Shown here in pieces: positions 1-9,188 of a stretch of 64,000 nt of DNA. Positions within the stretch are counted from its first letter, which is position 1; each line of letters begins with the position of its first letter. The translations under genes and the position numbers were made by a program. The DNA is from an uncultured Muribaculaceae bacterium (GTDB lineage Bacteria; Bacteroidota; Bacteroidia; Bacteroidales; Muribaculaceae). The stretch covers positions 62,001 to 126,000 of the forward strand of contig CAJUAF010000007.1 in NCBI GenBank assembly GCA_910584365.1, read 5' to 3'. A model generated the notes under the pieces. The model saw only the letters and a program-made list of their open reading frames with translations. It had not been told where the DNA came from and did not search any database.

Positions 1-2026
1 GGGGGGTGTTGGGAACGTTCTTTGCCTCCGCGGACTCTATGCGGTTGGTCTCGATCGGCATCTCCACAGTAATTTCATTGAAGTTGCTGCGGGGCTCCGA
101 GGCAAACGACTGGACGCCGCCGGCGTTGACGCCGATTACCTGATATTCTCCCGGAATTGATGCGTTCCAGGAAGTCTCGCGGGTCTGAGCCACGGGCTTT
201 CCGTCGCGCAGAACGATGTAATAGTCGATATACTCGATCGGGTTCCACCGGAATAGATTCAGACGGGCCGCGCCCTCCTGGCCGACAGGCAGGGAGGCAT
301 CGTAGGTCAGCCATGCGACGGGGGTCAGCGGAGCCTTTATGTTGGCCGTCTCGTTTACGCGCATGGGCTGGATATTGTTGTTGTCCATGACGATTCTGAC
401 GGTCTGTTCCCCCTTGAGGTCAGCGGGGATAAAAGGTGCATGGGCTTTCCCGTTGAGATAGAATTTATGGATGCGGTTGCCGTATCCTTCCACCGAAATG
501 TTCAGTATCATATCGCGGTAGCGGAGGCCCGTCAGAACGCGGCGGTCATCCAGTTCTCGGGGGATGAACGGTTTGAAGGAAATGCCGTCGGTCTCGTAGG
601 AAATGCCGAAGAGCATTTTCAGGGTAAGGGCGATATTGCCCGACAGGGACCAGAGCATATTCGAGGAATTCAGTTCGGTGGTGATGTCTCCGTTGTCGAG
701 ATTGAAATTCTCCTTGTTGGTGGCGAAGAGCGCCGCGGGACGGAAGACGGATCCCAGTCCCAGCAGGGCGCCCCGCGAATTGGACGCCTTGGCGTTGGCC
801 AGCGTCCAGTAGGAAGCCACAAACGGCCAGAGGGCATTGTTGTGGTAAGCCGGCATATCGGAAATCTGGGGAATGAAAATAGCCGGACCAAAAGGAGTGA
901 CCGGATTCTTTTCAGTGATAAGCCGACCGCGTTCCGGCGAGGCGACATCGTAGAGAATCGCCAGGGATTCGCCGAGGGTTTCGGCTCGGGGATTGACAAT
1001 CATGTTGTCTCGGCCGTAGAGATACATCGCGTAATATCCCTTGTCGCTCATCCAGAGATTGTCGTTGATTGCCCGGGCGATGGTATCGGCCCGCTGGGTA
1101 TAGGACTTGGCTTCGGCGGTATGGCCCAGCAGGGAGGCGATTTCGGCCAGGGTACGCCAGGCCTGGGCGTGGACTACCGACGTGCCGAGCGCCTCACTCT
1201 GATAGATGTCGGCGGTCTGCATCCAGCGGGGATGGCTCTGCTCGCGCCAGTCGATGAAGGAGGTCTCTCCGTGTACCAGGCCGGTCTCCTTGTCGTAGAT
1301 GGTCTCGTAGTCGGTCTCGAGGGATTTCTTTATGATGGGATAGATGCGTCGCAGCCATGCCTCATCGCCGGTGGCTTTGTAGACCTCGAATGCGGCCACG
1401 GCCCATATCTCGCGGTCGGAGCTTACGGGCCATGCTCCTCCCGAGCCGGTATCCTGGATGATGGTCCCTTCGGGAGAAATCTTATGTTCCAGGGAAATCC
1501 GGGAGACTTCCGGCTGAAGGGCAGCCATCGACAGGATGATGGAATAGCTTACGTCGCGGGTCCACACTCCGGGCCATTCCTTTCCGGTTCGGAGCGTCGA
1601 ATCCGGCTCGATAGCGTTGACCATCTCGTCAAGGCCCATGTTGAAGATCGCGTTGTGGAGAGTGTTGGAGGAGGTCAGCAAGGGATAGGCAGAAAGGTCG
1701 TTTTTCTTGTGCCACTCTTTTTCCACAGGCATGAAGTAGCCCGGCGTAGCCGAGTAGTCCGAGATGATGACCGTGTCCGAGGGGGCGTATGCTTTGTAAG
1801 GTCCCTGAAAAATCGTGTCTGCCACCCAGCGATAGGCCGGAGTCTCGAGAATCAAGCCGGCCATCCGCTCGCCTGGAGCTTCGGCGGCAGGAGTTTCCTG
1901 TTGATTCTTTTTCTTCTTCGCGCTGGCGTCAGGCGCTAAAGCCGGACAGGTCGCCACCACGGCGCAGACCAATGCGGTTTTTATAGTCGTTCTCGCGAGA
2001 CAAATAACCTTTTGTTGGAGTGTCAT
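1..2026 (-). CDS. Secreted (alpha/alpha)6 glycosidase-like protein (glycogen-debranching-like), 3' end cut by window edge
   Basis: Translating the minus strand from the ATG at 2026-2024 gives an open frame of about 675 codons that reaches base 1, so the C-terminus is missing. It begins with a basic segment and a hydrophobic stretch (KTALVCAVVATCPALA), a probable signal peptide. Blocks typical of six-hairpin glycosidases follow: GVWTRDVSYS near residue 155, GAWPVSSDREIWAVAAFEV near 195-215, and TSFIDWREQSHPRW near 255. From about residue 565 the protein changes to a beta-sandwich pattern resembling a fibronectin-III-like module (LFRWNPIEYIDYYIV). Related proteins are usually annotated as glycogen-debranching-like or trehalase-like; the substrate cannot be read from the sequence. 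It is transcribed divergently from the C69 dipeptidase. Plus-strand open frames over it are shadows. Confidence 0.8.
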   Translation of the reverse strand, partial: MTLQQKVICLARTTIKTALVCAVVATCPALAPDASAKKKKNQQETPAAEAPGERMAGLILETPAYRWVADTIFQGPYKAYAPSDTVIISDYSATPGYFMPVEKEWHKKNDLSAYPLLTSSNTLHNAIFNMGLDEMVNAIEPDSTLRTGKEWPGVWTRDVSYSIILSMAALQPEVSRISLEHKISPEGTIIQDTGSGGAWPVSSDREIWAVAAFEVYKATGDEAWLRRIYPIIKKSLETDYETIYDKETGLVHGETSFIDWREQSHPRWMQTADIYQSEALGTSVVHAQAWRTLAEIASLLGHTAEAKSYTQRADTIARAINDNLWMSDKGYYAMYLYGRDNMIVNPRAETLGESLAILYDVASPERGRLITEKNPVTPFGPAIFIPQISDMPAYHNNALWPFVASYWTLANAKASNSRGALLGLGSVFRPAALFATNKENFNLDNGDITTELNSSNMLWSLSGNIALTLKMLFGISYETDGISFKPFIPRELDDRRVLTGLRYRDMILNISVEGYGNRIHKFYLNGKAHAPFIPADLKGEQTVRIVMDNNNIQPMRVNETANIKAPLTPVAWLTYDASLPVGQEGAARLNLFRWNPIEYIDYYIVLRDGKPVAQTRETSWNASIPGEYQVIGVNAGGVQSFASEPRSNFNEITVEMPIETNRIESAEAKNVPNTP

Positions 2027-2134
2027 AGCAGATAGCTAAAATGTCAAATTAAAATAGTAGTTTCGGTAGAAACTGAGATTTGTATTCCTGATGCTCCCGG
2101 CCACAAGGCGGGTAGAAACCGGGGAAAAAGCCTA

Positions 2135-2142
2135 CAAATATA
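2135..2142 (-). promoter_or_regulatory. Possible -7 element of the glycosidase gene
   Basis: On the minus strand this reads TATATTTG, matching the Bacteroidota -7 consensus TAnnTTTG, about 110 nt upstream of the glycosidase ATG. No clear TTTG lies at the expected distance, so support is weak. Confidence 0.35.
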
Positions 2143-2183
2143 ACGCATTTTTTACAATTAGTTTCACTTCTTAGAGATATTTT

Positions 2184-2216
2184 TTTGGGAGTTCACAGGC
2201 TTTTTTCGTAAATTTG
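2184..2216 (+). promoter_or_regulatory. Promoter of the C69 dipeptidase gene
   Basis: A TTTG box at 2184-2187 is followed after 21 nt by TAAATTTG at 2209-2216, the Bacteroidota primary sigma factor pattern. Initiation a few bases downstream would leave a leader of only about 10-15 nt before the ATG at 2236. Confidence 0.7.
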
Positions 2217-2235
2217 CGCAAAAACCAAGACTGCA

Positions 2236-3894
2236 ATGCACATTTCTTCCTTAGTTCTCAGGGGATGCGCCGCGGCCATCCTGACTCTGTCCGCCTCCCT
2301 TACGGGCGCGGACGCCTGTACCAGCCTGATTGCGGCCAAAGGGGCCACAGCCGACGGCTCCGTGATGGTTACATACGCCGCCGATTCCCACAACCTCTAC
2401 GGAGAGCTTTACCGCCAGCCGGCGGCGGACCACGCGCCCGGCACCATGCGCCCGGTAATCGAATGGGATACCAACAAGCGCCTCGGGGAGATTCCCGAAG
2501 TGGCCCACACATATTCCACCGTAGGCAACATGAACGAACATGGCCTGGTAATCGCCGAAAGTACCTGGGGAGGCCGCGAGGAACTCGCCGGCACCGGCCT
2601 GATAGACTACGGCTCGCTCATCTATATAACCCTCCAGCGGGCTAAAACCGCCCGCGAGGCGATCAAGGTCATGACCGGCCTGGTTAAGGATTACGGCTAT
2701 GCCTCTTCCGGCGAATCTTTCTCTATCGCCGACCCCGACGAAGTCTGGGTGATGGAACTTATCGGCAAAGGGAAAGCCGACAAGGGAGCCGTATGGGTGG
2801 CACGTCGCGTCCCCGACGGATATATCTCCGGCCATGCCAATCATCCCCGCATCCACAAGTTTCCCCTCAAGGACAAAACCGGCGAGACAATCTACAGCCC
2901 CGACGTAATCAAGTTCGCCCGCCAGCAGGGATATTTCGCCGGCAAGGATGAAGACTTCGATTTCTCCCGCACTTACGCCGTTACCGATTTCGGCGCCCTG
3001 CGCGGCTGCGACGCCCGTGTATGGAGCTATTTCAACCGTTTCCACAAAGGGATGGACGCCTATCTTCCCTGGATCGATCGCGCCGAAGGGGAGCCGATGC
3101 CCCTGTGGGTGAAACCGGACTCGCTCCTGACGGCCACCGATATGAAATGGATGATGCGAGACCATTTTGAAAACACCCCTTACGACATGACCACCGACGT
3201 GGGCGCCGGACCTTTCAAGGTGCCTTACCGCTGGCGTCCGATGGAGTTCGAGGTGGATTCGGTGAAATATGTCCATGAACGCGCCATCGCCACCCAGCAG
3301 ACCGGCTGGAGCTTCGTGGCCCAGCTCCGTTCCGACCTTCCCGGATATCTCCGCGGTCTCCTCTGGTTCGGGACCGACGACGCCAACACCTGCGTCTATC
3401 TCCCCGTCTTCTGCTCTGTGACCCGGGTGCCTCTCCAGCTCGGCCACGGCGATACCAACACTTTCGACCGCAATTCCAACTTCTGGATGAACTCCCTGGT
3501 GGCCAATCAGGCCTACAACCGTTACAGCCAGATGATTCCCGACATCCGTAAGGTGCAGAAGTCCCTGGAAGACTCCATCCTGGTGGATGTAAACAAGGCT
3601 ATCGTGGAACTCCCCGAGTTCGATGACGAGACGGCGCGGCTCCTGACCGACGATCTTCTGGAAATCTGGGCGCAGAAAGCCACAGACCGCTACCGCGAGC
3701 TGGCCACATTCCTTTTCGTCAAATTCATGGACGGCAATATCAAGAAGCAGGCCCCCGACGGCTCTTTCCTCCGCACCGAGGAAGGGATTCCCGCCTATCC
3801 CGATTTCGGCGGATATGATGACCCGCGTTATTTCGAGAATATCGCCCGCACCACCGGAGACCGCCTGAAAGTGCGCGATATCGACTACAAGTAA
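2236..3894 (+). CDS. Secreted C69-family dipeptidase
   Basis: The 552-residue protein has a hydrophobic signal sequence ending at DAC; Cys28 is followed by TSLIAAKGATADGSVM. In the C69 (PepD/dipeptidase A) family this Cys is the N-terminal nucleophile that is uncovered by processing, so removal of the leader would both export and activate the enzyme. The downstream stretch TVGNMNEHGLVIAESTWGG and the Asn/His-rich segment ISGHANHPRIHKFP are also typical. Length fits the family. It probably hydrolyses dipeptides in the periplasm or at the surface. A good promoter lies immediately upstream. Its stop is 30 bp before the queF ATG, so the two may be co-transcribed although functionally unrelated. 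A 685-codon antisense frame over both genes is a codon-bias shadow. Confidence 0.88.
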   Translation: MHISSLVLRGCAAAILTLSASLTGADACTSLIAAKGATADGSVMVTYAADSHNLYGELYRQPAADHAPGTMRPVIEWDTNKRLGEIPEVAHTYSTVGNMNEHGLVIAESTWGGREELAGTGLIDYGSLIYITLQRAKTAREAIKVMTGLVKDYGYASSGESFSIADPDEVWVMELIGKGKADKGAVWVARRVPDGYISGHANHPRIHKFPLKDKTGETIYSPDVIKFARQQGYFAGKDEDFDFSRTYAVTDFGALRGCDARVWSYFNRFHKGMDAYLPWIDRAEGEPMPLWVKPDSLLTATDMKWMMRDHFENTPYDMTTDVGAGPFKVPYRWRPMEFEVDSVKYVHERAIATQQTGWSFVAQLRSDLPGYLRGLLWFGTDDANTCVYLPVFCSVTRVPLQLGHGDTNTFDRNSNFWMNSLVANQAYNRYSQMIPDIRKVQKSLEDSILVDVNKAIVELPEFDDETARLLTDDLLEIWAQKATDRYRELATFLFVKFMDGNIKKQAPDGSFLRTEEGIPAYPDFGGYDDPRYFENIARTTGDRLKVRDIDYK

Positions 3895-3924
3895 ACTATT
3901 CCTCCTGTTGTTGTGACCACAAAT

Positions 3925-4404
3925 ATGCGAGATGACCTCGACAGCCTGTCGCTGCTCGGCAGCAAGGCGACCGAATATCGCTGCGACTATGCTCCGGAGG
4001 TGCTTGAGACTTTCGAGAACAAGCACCCCGGACGCAAATACCTTGTCAGCTTCGTCTGCCCCGAATTCACATCGCTCTGCCCCAAGACAGGGCAGCCCGA
4101 TTTCGCGAAAATCATCATCAATTATATCCCGCGTCAGCGGATGGTGGAGAGCAAGAGCCTGAAACTCTATCTGTTCTCTTTCCGCAACCACGGTGATTTT
4201 CATGAGGACTGCGTAAACATAATCCTTGATGACCTGCGCGCCCTGATGGATCCGCTGTATATTGAGGTGCTGGGAATCTTCACTCCCCGGGGCGGAATCG
4301 CCATCCATCCTTTCGCCAGTTACGCCGACCCGGCCGACCCGGAAATGACGCAGCTTGCCTCCCGGCGGATGCTGGAGGCTTTCTCCCGTCCGGCGCTTGT
4401 CTGA
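3925..4404 (+). CDS. queF: NADPH-dependent 7-cyano-7-deazaguanine (preQ0) reductase QueF
   Basis: QueF reduces the nitrile of preQ0 to the aminomethyl group of preQ1, a late free-base step of queuosine synthesis in the cytoplasm. The 159-residue product is the short single-domain type. It contains the thioimide-forming Cys in EFTSLCPKTGQPDFA (Cys52, with Asp59) and the family signature ESKSLKLY at residues 75-82, followed by FRNHGDFHEDC. A GTG at 3913 would add four residues; I prefer the ATG at 3925 because close Bacteroides proteins, as I recall them, start about seven residues before LSLLG, as here. The later pathway enzyme QueG is also in this window, at 56965-57885. Confidence 0.95.
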   Translation: MRDDLDSLSLLGSKATEYRCDYAPEVLETFENKHPGRKYLVSFVCPEFTSLCPKTGQPDFAKIIINYIPRQRMVESKSLKLYLFSFRNHGDFHEDCVNIILDDLRALMDPLYIEVLGIFTPRGGIAIHPFASYADPADPEMTQLASRRMLEAFSRPALV

Positions 4405-4515
4405 TTTTTAACTTTTTTTGAGAATCGGGCAATTTTTAGGCGTCTAAAGGCGTTGATTATAGGAAACCGCGTCCACAGGCCGCGGACAGTAACTATTACC
4501 TTGAAGAGTTATTCT

Positions 4516-5889
4516 ATGAATATCAGTATATTCGGCCTCGGATACGTCGGTTGCGTCGGCTCCGCTTGCTTTGCCTCGATGGGCCATAACGTTATCGGCG
4601 TCGATGTCTCCCGGACTAAGGTCGACCTCATAAACGCGGGACGTCCTACGATTATAGAAAAGGAAATCGATCAGCTCTGCCGGGAGGCCCATGATTCGGG
4701 CCGTCTGAAAGCGACCACCGACGCCGCATCCGCCGTAGCCGCCACGGATATTTCGTTTATCGCCGTAGGCACCCCCGGAACCGGTCACGGTCACCTCGAC
4801 CTGTCATACATCTACGGCGTAGCCCGCGAAATAGGTCAGGCGCTTGCCGGAAAAGACGGTTTTCATGTCGTTGCTATCCGTTCCACCGTCATGCCCGGCA
4901 CCAACCGCAAGGTTGCTGAAATCATAGAAGAGGCTTCCGGCAAAAAGCGCGGCGAGGACTTCGCCGTTGTCTCCAATCCCGAATTCCTCCGGGAGGGTAC
5001 TTCCGTACATGACTTCATGAATCCCCCGCTGACCCTTATCGGCACCGATTCCCCCCGTGCAGCCGAAATCATGCGGGAACTTTATAGTCCCCTCCCCGCC
5101 GAGTTCATCGCCACGGATATCGAGGTGGCCGAAATCATGAAGTATGTCAACAATACTTTCCATGCCCTCAAGATTGTTTTCGGCAACGAGGTAGGCGCCA
5201 TCTGCCGCCAGCTGGGTATCGACTCCCACAAGGTGATGGATATCTTCTGCCGCGACCGTCAGCTGAATATCTCTCCGTATTATTTCAAACCCGGATTCGC
5301 CTACGGCGGTTCCTGTCTGCCGAAAGACACGGCCGCCCTGGTGGCGCTCGCGTCCGACAATTATGTGGACACCCCTGTCATCCGGCATATCCCCGCCTCC
5401 AACCAGGCCCACAAACAGCGCGCCGTCGAGCTGATAATGGCTCAGGGAAAACGCAAGGTAGGTATCTTCGGCCTCAGTTTCAAGGCCGGGACCGATGACC
5501 TCCGGTGCAGCCCCATCGTGGAGGTTGTGGAGACCCTGCTCGGACGCGGATATGAGATCTCCATCTACGACAAGAACGTGCAGGTCAGCCGTCTGACCGG
5601 TACCAACCGGGAGTTCATCATGAGCAAGATTCCTCATCTGCAGCATCTTGTGACCGATGACCTCGACAGCGTTGCCGCCGCATCCGATGTTCTTGTAATC
5701 ACCAACCGCGAGAAAGAATTTACGTCGCTTCCCGACCGCTATCCCGGAAAGACCATCATCGACCTTGTCCGTGTATGGGACTCGCTCGATTATCCGGGTC
5801 ATTACGAGGGGCTCGCCTGGGCGCCTGTCAACACCAATCCGGCGCAGGACGAGGTGCGGGACCGCGACTTCTGCAAATGCAGCTTCTGA
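4516..5889 (+). CDS. Nucleotide-sugar dehydrogenase, GDP-mannose 6-dehydrogenase-like
   Basis: This 457-residue enzyme should oxidise a nucleotide-activated hexose to the uronate with two NAD+. The N-terminal Rossmann motif is ISIFGLGYVGCVG. The catalytic thiol sits in GFAYGGSCLPKD. The central helix region reads FHALKIVFGNEVGAICRQLG followed by DIFCRDRQLNISPYYFKPGF, which is closer to GDP-mannose dehydrogenase (AlgD) than to typical UDP-glucose dehydrogenases; I cannot separate the two substrates with certainty. The frame is open from 4453, but those 21 codons do not resemble the family and the Rossmann strand begins right at the ATG at 4516. A GT4 glycosyltransferase starts 25 bp downstream, so both probably make an acidic surface polysaccharide. 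Confidence 0.88.
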   Translation: MNISIFGLGYVGCVGSACFASMGHNVIGVDVSRTKVDLINAGRPTIIEKEIDQLCREAHDSGRLKATTDAASAVAATDISFIAVGTPGTGHGHLDLSYIYGVAREIGQALAGKDGFHVVAIRSTVMPGTNRKVAEIIEEASGKKRGEDFAVVSNPEFLREGTSVHDFMNPPLTLIGTDSPRAAEIMRELYSPLPAEFIATDIEVAEIMKYVNNTFHALKIVFGNEVGAICRQLGIDSHKVMDIFCRDRQLNISPYYFKPGFAYGGSCLPKDTAALVALASDNYVDTPVIRHIPASNQAHKQRAVELIMAQGKRKVGIFGLSFKAGTDDLRCSPIVEVVETLLGRGYEISIYDKNVQVSRLTGTNREFIMSKIPHLQHLVTDDLDSVAAASDVLVITNREKEFTSLPDRYPGKTIIDLVRVWDSLDYPGHYEGLAWAPVNTNPAQDEVRDRDFCKCSF

Positions 5890-5914
5890 CAGAAGCGTTT
5901 CTGACACTTATTCA

Positions 5915-7108
5915 ATGGATCGTAAAATACTGATTATAGTTGAAAACCTCCCCGTACCGTTCGATACGCGTGTATGGCAGGAGGCCACTACTCTTGCCGC
6001 CAACGGCTATACCGTCTCCGTAATCTGTCCCAAAGGAAAGGGGTATGACAAGGATTACGAACTGATGCAGGGGGTGCATATCTATCGCCATGACCTCCCT
6101 GCCGAAGGGAACGGAGCAGTAGGCTACGCCCGCGAATATCTGTCGGCCCTCTGGGCGGAATACCGTCTGGCCCGCAAGGTTTTCAAGGAAAGAGGTTTTC
6201 ATGTGATTCACGGCTGTAATCCCCCTGATGACATCTATATGGTGGCCTCGCGGTTCAGGAAAAAGGGTGTGGACTATGTCTTCGACCATCACGATATCTG
6301 TCCGGAACTTTTCGAAGCCAAGTTCGGCAAGACTTCCGGTCTGCTCTACAAGAGCCAGCTATGGCTTGAGCGACAGACCTACCGTCATTGCGCTTTCGCC
6401 TTCGTCACCAACGAGAGCTACCGGAAAATAGCCATCGAACGCAACGGAATGGATCCCTCGAAGGTCCACATCCTCCGGAGCGGTCCGCGCCTGGAGCGTC
6501 TGAAAATCCAGGCTTCCGCGCCTGAAATCCGCCGCGGACGCAAGTATATGGTCGGCTACCTGGGGGTAATCGGCCAGCAGGAAGGAATCGAATATCTCCT
6601 GCAGGCGGCCCGCATCCTCCGCGACAAGGGACGCGATGATATTTTCTGGGGAATTGTCGGAGGAGGTCCACATCTTGAGGCCCTTCGCCGGATGGCGGTT
6701 GAAATGGGGCTGGAGGATATTGTGGAGTTCACCGGACGCGTCCCCGATGATGTGATGCTCCGCTATCTCAACACCGCCGACGTCTGCGTCAACCCCGACG
6801 AATACAACGCCATGAACGACAAGTCCACGATGAACAAAGTCCTGGAATACATGGCTCTGGGGAAACCGATCGTGCAGTTCGACCTTACCGAGGGGCGCTT
6901 TTCGGCCGCTGATGCCTCGCTGTACGCCAGCCGCAACGACGCTGCGGACCTCGCCGAAAAAATCGCCTCCCTGCTTGATGATCCCGGCCGCCGCGCCGAA
7001 ATGGGGGCCATCGGCCGCGAGCGAATCACCTCCACCCTCAGCTGGGAACACACCTCCCGGGCCCTCCTGTCGGCCTACGACGCCTACTTCACTTCCCGCG
7101 GCCTCTGA
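5915..7108 (+). CDS. GT4-family glycosyltransferase
   Basis: The 397-residue product has the two-Rossmann (GT-B) layout. The N-terminal half begins KILIIVENLPVPFDTRVWQEA with an acceptor-side HGCNPPDDIY segment. The C-terminal half carries the donor-site pattern: VGYLGVIGQQEGIEYLLQAA, then IVGGGPHLEALRRMA, and the EX7E-like region CVNPDE...EYMALGKPIVQFD. The frame is open from 5765, inside the upstream gene, but homology begins at the ATG at 5915. It follows the sugar-nucleotide dehydrogenase by 25 bp, suggesting that an activated uronic acid or related sugar is used in a cell-surface glycan. The exact linkage is unknown. Confidence 0.88.
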   Translation: MDRKILIIVENLPVPFDTRVWQEATTLAANGYTVSVICPKGKGYDKDYELMQGVHIYRHDLPAEGNGAVGYAREYLSALWAEYRLARKVFKERGFHVIHGCNPPDDIYMVASRFRKKGVDYVFDHHDICPELFEAKFGKTSGLLYKSQLWLERQTYRHCAFAFVTNESYRKIAIERNGMDPSKVHILRSGPRLERLKIQASAPEIRRGRKYMVGYLGVIGQQEGIEYLLQAARILRDKGRDDIFWGIVGGGPHLEALRRMAVEMGLEDIVEFTGRVPDDVMLRYLNTADVCVNPDEYNAMNDKSTMNKVLEYMALGKPIVQFDLTEGRFSAADASLYASRNDAADLAEKIASLLDDPGRRAEMGAIGRERITSTLSWEHTSRALLSAYDAYFTSRGL

Positions 7109-7284
7109 TACGCTTCAGGCACGCTTTTTATTTCATCCTTCATTGGTAAGAAAAGGACCGTGGAGGACCGCTCATGTGTGCTTTTGGGGAAAGGTTTGAA
7201 ATATTTTTGGGGAATATGAGAAAATAATACAACTCATATTTTAAAATATTTCGGGAAAAATTAGGGAATTTTAAGGGATTTGAT

Positions 7285-7292
7285 TAACTTTG
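7285..7292 (+). promoter_or_regulatory. -7 element of the vWA/tubulin-like/peptidase operon
   Basis: TAACTTTG at 7285-7292 matches the Bacteroidota -7 consensus and is followed by GCG. Its distance to the ATG at 7318 gives a leader of roughly 20 nt. The expected -33 region at about 7261-7264 reads TTAG, a weak match. The 200 bp upstream is AT-rich and contains no gene. No other promoter was seen before 15357, so the three genes probably share this one. Confidence 0.55.
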
Positions 7293-7317
7293 CGATTGGA
7301 ACAACCAATTGTACGCC

Positions 7318-9138
7318 ATGAAATTTCCGCAGACTCTTTCACTCAGATATAAGCCGCTGGTGTCGTTGCTCGTAGCAGTGGTCGCTTCGGTATTTGCCCT
7401 GTCGGCGCAACAGGAACAGAACAACATCTATCTGTTCGACTGTACGGGTTCCATGAAGAAGCTGGGCCTCTGGGTACCGGCCAAGAACGCGCTCCACACT
7501 ACCATCACAAACCAAAGCTCAATCCCCGAAGCCCGTTTTACGGTAGTCACTTTCGGCGATGAACCTTATCAGACGTTCTCTTTCACCGGTCCGGACTATC
7601 CGAAAACCGACGGAAAGATACAGGATGCCCAGGAGGACGGCCTGAAAAAAGCCCGCTACACCAATATCTGCGGAGCCCTGGAAAAGGCGTTCTCTCTCTG
7701 CGAACCCGCGAAAGAAAACAAGATTTATCTGCTGACCGACGGGGAGCCGAACCGCGGTGGAGGACCTGCCGAAGTGGCGGCCCTTATCGACCGATGGTGT
7801 GCAGACCACAAAAATACACGTCTCTTTTACGTCGCACTCTCCCCCGAGGCTGTGAATCCGGTTATCGAGGAGGCCATCAAGCGCTGCCGCGACGCTTATA
7901 TCGTCAAGTGTCAGAACAACCTGATTCCCCAGATTGCCGACATCTCCCCGTCGGATATTCATGCCAATATCGAGGAGCTTTCCCAGGAACATCTCTTCCG
8001 GTTCAGCATCCCGGGCGACTATCCTGTCAAAGTTATCTCCTCGGATCCGCTCTTCGATGTGGAGGTTATCGGCGGAAAAGCCGCCGACCGCAAAATCCGA
8101 CTGAGAGTCAAAGCCCGCAACGGAGAATCCGCCGCGGAACTCCATTCCCTGCTGGCTCCTCTGGTGGATGCCGGTCATATTTACCGGTTCCCGATAGTCG
8201 TCAGCGCCGGCTGCTCCGATTTCTTTATCGCCAACCCGGCGGTGACGGTCAATATGGCCGACAGAATCCAGAGCAAACTTACGCTGCTGGGGGGAGACAC
8301 CGAGGAGGTGCGGCTTGACGAAGCCCGCTGGTACGGTTCCTTCCTCTGGAGCGACGCATCGCCCGACGGGGAAGTGAACGTTGACCTTGCCCCGAAATTC
8401 ACCAACGTCGACGCAGGCGCCTCAATGCGCTTCTCCCTTGTGGAGACCGACGACGCCGGCCGGGATTTCCGCGTGTATTTCAATGACCGGGAAGTGCCAC
8501 AGGATGCCTCTTTCGAGATAACGCCCGGCGTTCCGGCCCGGCTGCGGATAATCTTCGACAACGACGCCCGGGAAGGGAAACGATATTTCTCGCTGCTCAA
8601 CCGCGGCGGCTCCGGAATCGACATCCTCAACGGCGTCCCCGCTTCCGACGTGGAAGGGCTTCCTCTGCGCGCCCGCTACTGCGTCAACTGGAATCCGCTG
8701 AAAACCGCTCTTACTATCGCGGCGATTGTTATCGTCGGGACGCTTCTGCTATGGCTGTTGGTCCTGAAATTCATCTTTATCCCTGTAATCAAGGCATCCC
8801 GCGTGGAAATCCTCGGCCCGGGTTCATATTACGTCCCTAAGAAAATCAAAGGAGTCCGGAAGGTAATCATGACCTCCCGCCGCGAGAACCAGGGACTGCT
8901 GTCGCGCATATTTACCGGAAAAATCCTTTATATCCGCGCCGACCATTTCACTCCGCCGATTGAAATCCTCCCCGCCTCCGGAAAGAAAATCCGGCTCCGC
9001 TCCCTCCCCGCCGGCAAAGGCAGCGCCGGCGCCGGATGGGACTTCTCCCCCTCGGCGATCATCTCTCCATACGAGAAAACCACGGTCATCCCGCGCTCCG
9101 GCGACGCCGCCGGGAAATTCAGCGTCGAGTGCCAGTAG
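7318..9138 (+). CDS. Membrane-anchored von Willebrand A domain protein, first gene of the tubulin-like operon
   Basis: The 606-residue protein starts with a signal sequence or anchor (LVSLLVAVVASVFALSA). A vWA domain opens with strand IYLFDCTGSM, whose Asp41-x-Thr43-x-Ser45 forms the metal-ion-dependent adhesion site. A second conserved loop, LLTDGEPNRGG, is near residue 140. Beta-rich domains fill residues 230-450. One transmembrane helix lies at about 464-490 (TIAAIVIVGTLLLWLLVL), followed by a basic tail of about 115 residues. The predicted topology is a periplasmic vWA with a cytoplasmic tail that could contact the tubulin-like product encoded 50 bp downstream. A TTG at 7309 would add three residues; the ATG at 7318 is the better start. 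The ligand is unknown. Confidence 0.85.
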   Translation: MKFPQTLSLRYKPLVSLLVAVVASVFALSAQQEQNNIYLFDCTGSMKKLGLWVPAKNALHTTITNQSSIPEARFTVVTFGDEPYQTFSFTGPDYPKTDGKIQDAQEDGLKKARYTNICGALEKAFSLCEPAKENKIYLLTDGEPNRGGGPAEVAALIDRWCADHKNTRLFYVALSPEAVNPVIEEAIKRCRDAYIVKCQNNLIPQIADISPSDIHANIEELSQEHLFRFSIPGDYPVKVISSDPLFDVEVIGGKAADRKIRLRVKARNGESAAELHSLLAPLVDAGHIYRFPIVVSAGCSDFFIANPAVTVNMADRIQSKLTLLGGDTEEVRLDEARWYGSFLWSDASPDGEVNVDLAPKFTNVDAGASMRFSLVETDDAGRDFRVYFNDREVPQDASFEITPGVPARLRIIFDNDAREGKRYFSLLNRGGSGIDILNGVPASDVEGLPLRARYCVNWNPLKTALTIAAIVIVGTLLLWLLVLKFIFIPVIKASRVEILGPGSYYVPKKIKGVRKVIMTSRRENQGLLSRIFTGKILYIRADHFTPPIEILPASGKKIRLRSLPAGKGSAGAGWDFSPSAIISPYEKTTVIPRSGDAAGKFSVECQ

Positions 9139-9188
9139 TAAACATAACCCCTGAGAAATAATAAACCCTCAAAAATAGCGAACCCAAC

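Noticed and set aside
440..1939. 499-codon plus-strand frame
   Set aside because: It is antisense to the glycosidase gene, which carries conserved motifs; this frame does not.
2251..4308. 685-codon minus-strand frame over the dipeptidase and queF
   Set aside because: Both plus-strand genes are unmistakable; the antisense frame spans two genes, lacks family motifs and arises from codon bias in GC-rich DNA.
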